Below the pieces are notes generated by a model. The model worked only from the letters and a program-made list of their open reading frames with translations. It was not told the origin of the DNA and searched no databases. This document shows positions 12,543-24,000 of a DNA stretch of 64,000 nt, piece by piece. The stretch lies in NCBI GenBank assembly GCA_964035545.1, contig OZ037765.1:28260004-28324003 (forward strand), written 5' to 3'. Source of the DNA: Bugula neritina (Eukaryota; Bryozoa; Gymnolaemata; Cheilostomatida; Bugulidae). Position 1 is the first letter of the stretch; every line of letters starts with the position of its first letter. The position numbers and the translations under genes were made by a program.

Positions 12543-13114
12543 AAATATCTTCACCATGAACAATTTCAAGTGAGCACTGGACATGGTCATCATTATGATT
12601 ATGGTTATTCCTTGTTTATGTAATGATAATGATTATTTTTTAATGATTGTGATAAATCATTATGATGATGAGTATGAAGTATAAGTATTACTATTACTAT
12701 TAGTATTAGTGTAACTGTAAGTATAAGATTAAGTTAGTATAAGTTAAAATATAACTAATAAGTAATAACTATCAGTATTACTATGGCTATCATTAACATA
12801 TTCAGTGTCATTATGATAAAGTGACTCTGATCATATTTATATAATTGTAATGAAGTTATACTCAATGATATTGAGTTTGATGATATTATAATTACATTGA
12901 GTTTTATAATCACAAGTGACAAGGATAGTGACAATAATAATTATTATAAATAATTATAAGAACCAGGAGGTTTATATTAATTATTTATTATTGCTGGCCT
13001 AACTTCAAACCTGTGTCTAAGCCCAATAATAATGTTGAAATAATGATTGTGTTTCGGTTTAAATAAAAATGATGCCTTAATGTTATAAATGACTTGTTTT
13101 ATTGATTTCTAGCA

Positions 13115-13132
13115 ATGGTTATGACATGGTAA
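13115..13132 (+). promoter_or_regulatory. Upstream mini-ORF overlapping the UQCC5 start
   Basis: Just after an acceptor (TTTCTAG ends at 13112), an ATG at 13115 opens a five-codon frame, MVMTW, and stops at TAA 13130-13132. The UQCC5 ATG at 13126 lies inside it in another frame. If the mRNA includes this exon, ribosomes would meet the mini-ORF first. A role in tuning UQCC5/UQCC6 translation is inference. Confidence 0.5.
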
Positions 13133-13930
13133 AACGGCCATATACTTCCTCACTTAAAAACAGGTTAGGTGTATACAGATTCCTGCCGCTCTTCTTCGGT
13201 TTAGGATGTGCATTGGAATTTACTATGATTAATTGGAGAGTTGGGGAAATAAATTTCTGTAAGTAAACAAGTAAAATTGTCTGTTATCTACGCATTATTC
13301 ATTGTTTCTTTTTGCAAACTATGAAGTACTTGCAATTATGTTAAATATTGTTTTTAAAATTTATAAATGTTTTTGCCAATAAAATAATTTTTTTTCATAA
13401 TTTTAGACACAGTGTTCAAAAAGAAACAAGCAGAAAGAGAAGCCGCTAGGCGATTTTCAATCCGATCTCCAGAAAGTGAAAATTTGCAGTATGTTATTTT
13501 ATGTTTTCTGTAACAATAGTTACTTGCTTAAGTTCTAACACAATTGTTTCAATGATCAAATTCTTTCTGGTGCCAACTCATTTAAGATCAATCTGCTCTA
13601 AATGGCGTAATTGTCTAATCTCTTTGTATTGATTTACCAATTACAATTATTGCACTACACTGACTTTGTGTAAACAGATTTTATGTGTTATGTTAATTAC
13701 CTCTTGTCAATTTTATATGCAGGAAACAATATGTTAGTTTTTGATGTTTTGATATGCTTTGATAATAATTAGTAGCATTGTTTTAGAATTCCTAGTATTG
13801 CAAGCCAAGTAACAATGTCTACCTTGCCAAATATATTTATATTCTATTTTATTTATTGTATAATATGTTGGAAACGTTTTCATCAAACTTTCATTTCAGT
13901 GAAAGTGATACTCAAGAAAAAGGCACGTAA
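13126..13930 (+). CDS. UQCC5: Complex III assembly factor UQCC5 (SMIM4, Drosophila sloth1 type)
   Basis: A small inner-mitochondrial-membrane protein needed for assembly of respiratory complex III (ubiquinol-cytochrome c reductase). Three coding exons, 13126-13258, 13407-13488 and 13900-13930, give 81 aa with matching phases. The core RLGVYRFLPLFFGLG, then INWRVGEINFY and KKKQAEREAARR, aligns with the human SMIM4 pattern R.G.YRFLP.FF.LGG..E..MI..RVG...FYD. One hydrophobic helix spans about residues 18-35 and is followed by a basic C-terminal half. The start was chosen at 13126 because the ATG at 13115 opens only a five-codon frame; the context GACATGG is good. The stop is followed after 57 nt by the UQCC6 ATG in the same exon, so both appear to share one mRNA. 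I am confident of the family. Confidence 0.9.
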
Positions 13931-13987
13931 ACCTACAGGACATAAGTTTGCCGCTTGACTTGTTGGGAGAGTACCTCGAAACAAAGA

Positions 13988-14215
13988 ATGCCCTACGGCG
14001 TAAGTTGGGGCGAATACGTCCGGTTTTTTACTGCTGCTTGCCTAGCCATGGCTGCAGGGTCTCAAACAGTTCACCTTATATATAGACCTCTGGATGGTAT
14101 GGAAAAGATGATAGAAGACAATGAGAAAAAATTAATTGAACATCAAACCAAACTGGTACAGAAGTCTTCTGAACTGCAAAAACAAACTTTACAAGAGTCA
14201 AGTAGAAGTAGTTGA
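13988..14215 (+). CDS. UQCC6: Complex III assembly factor UQCC6 (Brawnin, Drosophila sloth2 type)
   Basis: A 75-aa microprotein of the inner mitochondrial membrane required for complex III assembly. It begins MPYGVSWGEYVRFFTAACLA, matching the Brawnin pattern MPAGV....YLKMFAAS. One transmembrane helix covers about residues 10-27, followed by the conserved VHLIYRP block and a charged, helix-prone tail. A non-ATG in-frame extension exists to 13955, but the conserved start fixes 13988 (context AGAATGC, A at -3). It is uninterrupted and lies entirely in the last exon of the UQCC5 transcript, 57 nt after the UQCC5 stop. That 57-nt gap contains no ATG. No separate promoter is visible. Re-initiation or leaky scanning would be needed for translation (inference). 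A trans-splice acceptor at TACAG (ending 13938) is conceivable but has no polypyrimidine tract. Confidence 0.88.
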   Translation: MPYGVSWGEYVRFFTAACLAMAAGSQTVHLIYRPLDGMEKMIEDNEKKLIEHQTKLVQKSSELQKQTLQESSRSS

Positions 14216-15060
14216 GAAAATATTGTAACATTTATTATCAAATATCCTTTTATGTTAATGGGTAAAGAGGAGGAGCTGTTTCATTTTAGCAAATCTGTTA
14301 CCTATTTATACATCATGTGTGTCTGCCAGTTCACTAATTCTGGAAATTTATTCAGGCATTTCAGTAAACTCTAGTTATACCAACTGTTATAACATTAAAC
14401 CTGTAATGCTCTGAATAACTATAAGGGATTTATTTGATGAAAAAATATTGATTTTTAAAACAAATATATAATATATTAATACATTGATTGTATTTTGCTT
14501 TTGAAGCTGTTCCAAGATTTCTGTATGTTTTTTGGAGAATTGGCTCTTGTCAGGCTATACTTTGGGAGCTGAACCTAAAGAAAATAAACATCATCATGTC
14601 TATTACTAGTATAACATATGTGTTAGAATCGCTGTCTTTTTGGGGTTTACCAGAAGAAATCACAAAAGTTTAGTCCTGAAGACTGCAGTAATGTAATTGA
14701 AAAGGCTGACGCTAGTAACAGGCGGAGTTTTATGCTAGCTTCAAGCTGTTTACCTTATTTACATTTAGGATGATGTTAGGTAACAATATGCTCCTATCAC
14801 GGAATATTATAGTGACTAGTTTGCTAAAAAATGTTTCTGCTAATGTTAGCTGCCAATAGTCGTATACATCATGTATAAAAAACATTTACTTCTTAAAATG
14901 TATCAACAAGTGAGAATAGCAATCTGGTCACCATAACAAGAAAATGATGTAGTGAGGTGATGTAGGCACTGAAATGATTTCAATTCAGCAAATATAGCAG
15001 TTCTGTGATGTTCCCCAATTTCATAGTAAATATAAACCACTTACGCTTGATTCAAGTTTT
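14216..15060. other. Convergent 3' region, UQCC unit / C10orf67-like gene
   Basis: Non-coding. A plus-strand AATAAA at 14583-14588 may end the dicistronic mRNA. TTTATT near 14231 and 14427 reads AATAAA on the minus strand and could serve the opposing gene. The small open frame at 14488-14673 has no recognisable similarity and is probably chance. Confidence 0.45.
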
Positions 15061-18000
15061 TTACCTGCTTTGATTGTTTAGGCCAATATTCTGCCCATAT
15101 ATCACATCTTCTTCGTCACTAATGATCTGATTCTCTAAAACAGTGCAGGTCACATATAATCATCATGAAATACTGCTGGACACATGAGGTTTCTAAAACA
15201 GTAGCACATAGTCCAATCAAACATGTGGAGATAGACATATGTGAAGATTTTGTAATTATGAAAGAAACCTTATATTTTGACTTTCATTAATTGAGGCTTT
15301 CGACTAAAGTCTGAACCAAGGGACATAAATCACATATAAGGAATGGAGCAATGCCATAATTGCACTTGCATGTCAAGAAAGCACTACAAAATCAGCTTCT
15401 GCTAGGGCGAGATAGATTTCATGGTTTTTAAAATTATTACCAGAAAATCAGTAATCACAATTTTTATATACCTTTTACTAGCCAACACCAACTAATGAGT
15501 GAAGATTTAATATTTTGAACTTAACTAACTAGTATACTATGGGCTAATAATGTTTCTTGTGATATTCAAGCTTGCACCTGCAAATTAGCCATAGGCATTT
15601 TGCTTTCTAGTCATCGAGCGCTTTACACTCGGTAATTCCTTTCCCTTACAACCTGAAAGACTGTTATACCCTCGCGGTTAAAGTCTCTATAGTTAATTTT
15701 TTTTGTTAAAGTGTCTTTTTTATCAGAAACAGTACTAAGTTATAATGCACACAGATTTTTTTAGACAACGTTTTGAACTGTCTTAATTTACAAAAGAAGC
15801 TACAAAAAATTTATACTGTATTAACATGAAACTTAATTTATTTATATCTAAATACAATTAATAAGGTAAGCTGTTCATGCCTTTTAACTTTTGATTTCAA
15901 TTCTAGTATGTGTAGCTTTCAACTACATTGAAACTTATGAAATCATTTGTGACAATTAGCTAATGCAATTATCTATTAAACAACTGTTTTAATACATAAT
16001 GTACCAGCCTAAACATATGGCTGTAGCAATAATAATGGCCAGCAGAATTGCAAAGCTCTATGTGTACAGTTGTGAGTATACTCACTGAATTTATGGAATA
16101 TGTGTATTCCAGTTCAATAAGTATACTTATCAGGCTAGCTGTATTTTTTGTTTTCATTACTGTTTCAAATTTCCCTTTATAATAAAAGATTAGGTTATTT
16201 GAAACGTAAGGTTATTTCTCCTCAATTTTTCAGTAATTGGTGCAAATAAGCATGTTGAGTAGATGTGACCATATTCTCTTTATGAAAACTGGAATAACTA
16301 GTTATCTGGGCTAACAGATGTTGAAAATAATTTTACACATCTCAAATACTTGTTACAAATTCCTATAATCACTGTATGATTATATCAGCCAGAATTTGCA
16401 CTCGTGAGCTAGTACTTTTTATAGCCATCAAGTGCTACTTACAGGTGCAAAACAGTAAACATACCAAGTAAGTGTCTGTTGCTAGCTCTGGATACTGTGT
16501 AAGAAGCTAAAGGGTCAGGAGAAGCTGCTCGGTTTGGAATACTTGGCTGAAATATATAGTAGGCTATACTTAATATCTATGCAAGATTCTGCAGCACCAC
16601 CGATATAAATCATTGTTCTATTTTTTATAGTTTACGATATTTAAGAATCGAAATGACAATAAGAAAGCATTATACACTTGCCTAGAATAACATTTTACAT
16701 GGAAAGATTTTGAACACCCTTTTTTATCATTTAAAGCTTGAGTTTCACTTATTATATCTATCTTTAGCAAAAAAAGAAAATCCAAAATAATCCAAAAGAG
16801 TTAAACACCGCAAAAATAACCGCATTTATCAAAAGGTGTAGATTTTTGCAGAGTTAACTTTAGGATTTAAGGCAGAAAATGGTTTGCAGATAAACAAAAA
16901 CATTAAACCCTGTGGATTTGTGTAAAAAAAACTCCTATTGAACACTTTTCGAATGACCATATGACAGGGTTGCCAAAGTATACTGCAGCCATCCGATTTT
17001 GGCAGTTTCATACTTTTACAACCTATCGCAGTAAAAAAATGTATATTTTTATAGTTCCCAATTGCTTAAAATTCACAACTTGTATTGTGTTGAAAAACGA
17101 GCCTAAAATTTAGTGCACTGCAAAAATAGATTTTATAAATAGAAATAAATCTGGCTAAAAAAGCACCATTAATTTTTGTGTTTTAAGATAATTTTTTATA
17201 TTGCATAATATTTTTTGTAAGGCATTAGAATTTTTTTGTCTGGTGCACATAACTGGGCAATAGTTCACGGCTTACCAACACAGGGCGACGATTCCCAGTT
17301 TTAGAAGGTCCTGCCTAAAATAGAATATCTAAAGTCAGTAAATTTATAACCGGAATATAGATAATTAATAATAACAAATAAGTTTGTTTTATATATAAAA
17401 AAAGCTATGAGATTTATTCCTTTGTATGCAGTCTGTGTAGAGAATCTACAGCATGTAGGTAAAATACAATACACTTAGTTGATAATACACAATATACACA
17501 TGTAGATGATAATAATAAACAACAGTTTACTATATTATTTCAAAAACAGCAAAATACTACAATTCATTTTTCTCTCTTAGGTGAATGATATCTTTATTGC
17601 AGCATTTCATAATATTATTTTTTTTCTTACTTTAGTTGTAGAAATATTTGCAAAACATGATAATCTTAGGTCATTGTATGAAGATATAACTCTGTATTAG
17701 AAACATATTTCAATCAATATTATGACATGCTCTGAAGACACATCACTTAGGTCATGACCTTTAGAGTAAATAAACTATTACCATTGCATAAAATAATGTC
17801 TTTAAGGCAACTTTTACAATTACTTTTACATAACAATGCTTTTTAACTTTTGCTAATATACAAAGTTTTTGGCTTTAAGTACTAAAAATTATTTGCTCAC
17901 TGTGTAACTAATTGTAGCCTGACGTAAAGCAGTGTGCTGCTTCTCCAAATGCTGCCGAAGATAACTCTCATCCTTCAAAGCATACAGACTAAAAAGAGTA

Positions 18001-21000
18001 ACATTTGAACAATCATCTAACAGAAAACAGTGTAGTATTAGCAGATACTATTTTAATCCTAGTATTGCTTAGTAACACTTAATAATTGCCATGACTGTAT
18101 AACATCTGATAATATCTAATGTATATGCATCAGCAAATCTTATGCTTCAATATAATTATTACATGGATATTAATTAACATCTGGTGGCACTAATAAAGTT
18201 TGATAAATAAATTATCAAAATTTACAAGCTCTTCAAAAATTTGCTATATATTATAATTTATATATACAGGTAGCATTTAAAATATTTTACCAAAGATTTA
18301 TACAGCGTAATGGTATACTTCAATTTTAATATTCAATTTTAGCTGCTATCCAACAATATTTAATATAACTAGTGACTAACCCATTATATTATACATGGTT
18401 CACATGCTTTGAGTATGTTGGTTCCTTTGTTAAAGAGAAGCAATTATCTAAATGTAATATATTTATGTTATAGTGTTATTTGTAATTTGTATATTTACAA
18501 ACAATTTAATCGCTGGAAGTAATGCTAGTGGACTTACCTTGCTTGAAGTATGGTAAACTTCTTTTCCCAAGCTCTGTTAATTCTTTCAATTTCTTTCCTT
18601 AATCTGTGTAAGAAAAATTAATAGCTTCTTAAAATCAATCTTATGTATGCATGCTAGAGTTATTGTTGCAAACTATTTTAATGATAAGTAATTTAAACAA
18701 CAGAATCGAAATTTTCATGTAAGCTGTTTACTTTTCAACATGAGCCCGCAACTCCCGTTCGCTTTTCACTAACTCATCGAAATCTGTCTCTGGCGCCTGT
18801 ACAACAGCCTTTGGAGGAGTAGCCTGTGGTCTCTCACGTTCCTAGTAAAATAAATTGTTTCTTAGAATATACAAGTTTCTATATTCATTGAAGTGTGCAA
18901 CAATAAAACACAACAAAAAGAGTACTATTTCTCTTTCTAATATACAACAGCCATTATACACCACACAGTAATAATGTATAACTATTAATATCTAATTATT
19001 CGCCTTTTATCGTGGGAATAATGTGCAAAACAGCTTCAAAGACATTTAACCTTTTTTTTCAAAAGTAAAAGTTGAGAAAGAATCAGCCAAACAACCAAAC
19101 ATAGATACAGTAGAAGATGGAACACAGGAAATTAGAACATAAGAATGAAAGATGAACTGGCAGTAGAAGTAAGTAAAGACATACAAAAGACAGAAGTTGA
19201 TGAGAAGTATTTGGTTCCTTTATATTTAATGTTTTGATCATTTTCTCTGGTTTGGTGTTAATACTTGTAAATTTAGGGATGCTTTGTAAGTCTTCCAGTA
19301 TTTCTTGTTTATAATGTTGCACTTCTGAAACTTTTGCTTTTACTGGAGATCCTTTTTTTAATTCTGCTGATTGAAAAGATTTTATGGGGTACTCAGACCT
19401 TGTTTTGGCAACATTTTTTGTCTTTTCTGGTAGATTTATTATTTTCATATTAACTTTTCGAGACTCATTCAAGTTTTTGCTGTTGGTTTTAGCTAGAGAA
19501 CCAGTATTTAAATTAAACATCCCTTCCTCTGGTTCATTTTCAGGACGCAACGACACCATAAATTTCATCTAAAATAGTTTTGCACAAAATTTTACAACTT
19601 TTAAAAAGTGGTATGTATTTAAATAAACAAAATTTTTGTGTGTGCTTATTCACAGCACATGCAATCTTGACCATATTATGCTTTGAAAAGAAAGCTGAAG
19701 CTATGAAGTTTATAAACATGGATCACCACTCTGATGTAATAGACCTCATACAATTATTCTTTAGAATAGAATTCAAACTTGAAACACAATTAATTGAGAA
19801 CAACGAATACCTGCACTTGCTGTGAGAAATTTGTAGTGCTGTCTTGTGTTTTGCTATGTATCCCTCTTTTCTATACAATTGATTCAATATATTGAATAAT
19901 TATTATTTCACAAGGTATGGCATAGATATGATGTATCAAGACTGCTATATAATGTAAGTTATAAACCCAACTAGGCAGGGCTGTTGTATATAATATTAGA
20001 ATTACATCATTTATATTTATAATATAACATTAACACTATAGCTGTTGTTTAAACTCATTTTGAAAATTGAATATTAATTCACAGTTGATTTTAAAATGGC
20101 AACAACTGCAAGACAGAAATAGTATATCTGCAAGATACCATGACAGTGTGTATAGTTTTAATTTAAAATCAAAGAAGGCGCAAATATAATGAGTCAGCAG
20201 TAATAATTTGTATCTAAACAGTAAGTTGCAAAGAGTAAGTTGTAAGGAGTAGCTAGATTCTTAATTACCTAGTTGATTGGAGAAGAGGAAGATACAAAAT
20301 TAGAATTGACAAATTTCTACAATTGCTATTTAGTCTGTAAATACTAGAATATTTATTTAAAATCTCAAAAGAATGTTTTGTTTCAATTGGCTAATTAAAC
20401 ACAGCAGACTAAGTTATCTGCAGCTTACCTCAGAGTTAGAATGATGGACCTGTAGGAAACAAGCTATCAGGGCACAATGTTATTTATAAAAAGAAAGTTA
20501 TACTTCAAAATTTAATAACACAATTTAATGCTAAAATTTAAAACGAGTTAGTATAATGCTAAGCTTAACCATCACGGGAGCTGTAAAATAAATTTTCTGG
20601 TAATGAAGATATGTATATAGAAAGATGGTATAATATTGGGAGTAAAAGTAGATACAATATTGAATAGCAAAATGCTAGTATATGCATGATGCAACTTGAT
20701 GAAAAGACAATGAGCTGATAGATGTATAGATGCATTTGAACGGTTCAAAAACTATTAAAGTGTTTCTGTAATATTATGGAATATTATGGTTGCGGATGAA
20801 GTGGATTATATTATGTTAACGAACACGAGCAAGTATTGTATTTAACATGGCGATAACTTTATTCAAACTGAAGGCAACCTTGACCTAATAAAAGCGTAAC
20901 GATTATGTTGATAGGCAAAAGTTTCTTCTAAAATCTAAGCTGACAGTCGGATAAACCAGCATAACAATATATTAAACACGTGTATCTCGTCTAACTTAGC

Positions 21001-24000
21001 ACTCTATGGGTTTCAATAACAGCAGTTCTAGACTATACTTTAAGACAAGGTCACGTTTTAATCAACACAATTACAAAATATACTTTAGAGGATAACAAGT
21101 AAACCTCTTTATAACATCATATCTATAATTACACTATATACTAATACAATAGTATGTTAATGTGTATAGAGTATTACTTGAAACAGCTGCTGCTCCAGTC
21201 GCTCTTTCTCCTTCATCAGCTCACCTATTCTCTGAGCAAACTCTGCCTGCATCTCTCTCATTTTCTGTCCTGTGGCCCCCAGAGCCTGGAAAGGAAATTG
21301 TATTGCATTACCTCAAGCAGCACTATATTTCCATGCTATAGATCAGGGCTGTCCAACAGGCGGCTCCAGGGCTGGATGTGGCCCCCAGCCTACATTTATG
21401 TGCCCCCCCCTACAATGTGGCCCTGGAATATTCCCTTTAAGTGGCCCTCAATCTGAAAAGGTTGGACACCCCTGCTACAGATTAAACTTTACGAAACAAT
21501 GCATGCAATGCACTTGTCACTGATTAATTGATATATTTATGAGAAAATATTGTAATCCTTACATTTGTAAAAGATCAAATAAAAAGATATAGTTGTATAT
21601 GCATTATTCAATTTTATAGAAATATTATTTTGAATAGCAAATTTTGTATTGTAATGAAAATTGTTACGTATGAAGCTGTATATGTCCAACGGTGTATAAG
21701 TTTCATGCATGTAAATTATTGCTAGCAGAGTACATTAATATACAATGCATACTACAGAATTCTAATATAACTATGGATGATGTAAACTAAGGAAGTAGAA
21801 AAGAGATACTTGAGTTGCGTAACAGATTATATGAAGAGGTAACAAACAGGTATTAGCAGATATTAGTAGATGTTATGAGTACAAAATGCTAAGATATATA
21901 AGAACTGGTAAAGTTTGAGAGAATAACAGTGATGAATGGTGCTGTGACTTGGAGACCTGTAAAAGAAAGGGTGAAATATGTTAGATGAAAATGAAATAGA
22001 TCTGTCTAATATGAAAGTGAAGAGGTTATTGGCTGACGATATTTAAATTAACCTCTTCTCGGGCTTTTCTAGCCTTTTCTTCAGCTGCTATTTCCATTTC
22101 CTGTCTCTGTTTTTCTAACTGTAAAGATTCACAACAAAAGTGAGAGAACTTTATGACTTTAACCAACTGTTACCAAGAACAGCTGTTTTTATAAAATTAT
22201 GACACTTTGGTTAGTTTAATTCATAAGACACACCGGATAATAGAATATAAATGGCATATAAATAAATACACTGTAAATAATTTGTGCATATACATATTCA
22301 CTACAGAATAACTAGAATAATAAATAATACAGATAAGTAAAATAAAGCGAACTAAAATATTGTGTTCTACACTACATTGCATTAAAAGAAAGGTGAGGAA
22401 ACTCCACTAGAATGTGCAGGAGCAACAAGTAAGGTTAATCTAATTTTACTCTCTGCTGTTATATTACTGAGCAGAACAACCTACCATCTCCTACTATTGT
22501 AAATAAAACTACAAAGCTTGCACGTAGCTGAAAACTTAGATTTTCTTATCAAACAAATTTTTATAACCGCGGTTTTTTATTTATAATAAAGTTACTATAA
22601 TAGATATAAATCATTTTCAAATATTGTATATCGTATATAATTTATATAAAATACTTCATTTGCACATGTACATTATCTAATAATGACAGCAAACATAAAT
22701 AGAAATCCTTCTGATAATTTTCTTAATGAACAAGGCTTTGTTAGACAAGCACGTTTTAAGCGTAATTGAGTTACTAGCTGTAATAATTTGATATATATGT
22801 CGATTAACAAAGCAAATCACAAAAACATTATTAAGCCATTTCACGCATATTTTTTAAGCATCAAAACTTATATCAGTGCTGCAAACTTGGCTCGCACTGC
22901 GACATCATTTTTATTAAAGCACTTTACTGGACGCTAAAAATAATTTATTCTGGTTGATTTAATTTTTTCTCATATTTACACATATTTATCTCTTGATTGC
23001 ATTGTACAAGATGTGTAGTAGTAAAACTGCTTGCTAAATTCTTGGCAGCGATAGAGGTGTTAGCACAGCTCAACTAAATGTTAAATTAATGTAAAACTTG
23101 TAACTGCGTCTATTACAGCTGCATATAAGCAAAATGTGTGACTGCTTGGTCAACCTTGTTATAATTGGCAACAATTGTGAAAGAATGTTTATACTTACAT
23201 CTGAAGTCATATCTTTCTACAGTATTGCAATGTTACAAGATGTTAAACTGTGACAATGAAAGCTATACAAAACTTTTATATTTCACTTTTACATAATTCA
23301 GATGTCATTTTTGCTAAGCCAGACCCAACTAACAGTCATCAATGTAGAGAATAATCTGGAATACAACAAAACAAATTAATGAAATATTATCACACTTTAT
23401 AGTAAGCATTTTATTACCAGTCTCCTAGCCTCTGATGAGCTTTTTTCAGCTTGACTTTTCATTTCTGCTAACTCCATTGCTAGCTGCAACAAATTATTTG
23501 ATACATTCTGGTTAAGTGAATGGCTTCTCAAATTGATAGTTTTAATACTATTGCAATACTTACTTATAGAGAGCATGATCTGTAACATATGTGCATGCAT
23601 GAATAATTATTTTGAAACTAAGTTATTGCATGAAGCATATATTTATTTTAATACCAAACAAAACAAATAACATTTGAACTAGCAACTATAAAACTTACAG
23701 CTGAACTTACTACACGCTTGCTTCATAGATGACTTTCTGAAAAAGAAATTTGTTAGCCAAATATATGAGAATATAATAGTAGCCTAGTTTTACCTGGGAT
23801 CTTAAAATACTTTCTTTTTCCAGCTCATTTTGCAACTTGTTGCATTGATCAGCTAAAAATATAGACAAGCTTCGTTTAATAAAATACATTTCAGGATTTA
23901 CATTCTTAAAAAGATCTAACATATGGTGGGATGCTTGCTGAGACATAATAAATAAGTAACATATTCTAGTTGTGTTGCAATAAAATACACTGCAACTAAA

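Noticed and set aside
14488-14673. 61-aa plus-strand ORF after UQCC6, considered as a third cistron
   Set aside because: No similarity to any family I recognise, AT-rich, and it overlaps the probable poly(A) signal at 14583.
19580-19825. 81-aa plus-strand ORF
   Set aside because: Lies in an intron of the minus-strand C10orf67-like gene and has no recognisable features.
23700-23740. 26-nt exon with donor GTAAGT in the C10orf67-like gene
   Set aside because: Using that donor shifts the next exon into a stop; only a 21-nt version with a poor donor keeps frame, so I left it out of the model.
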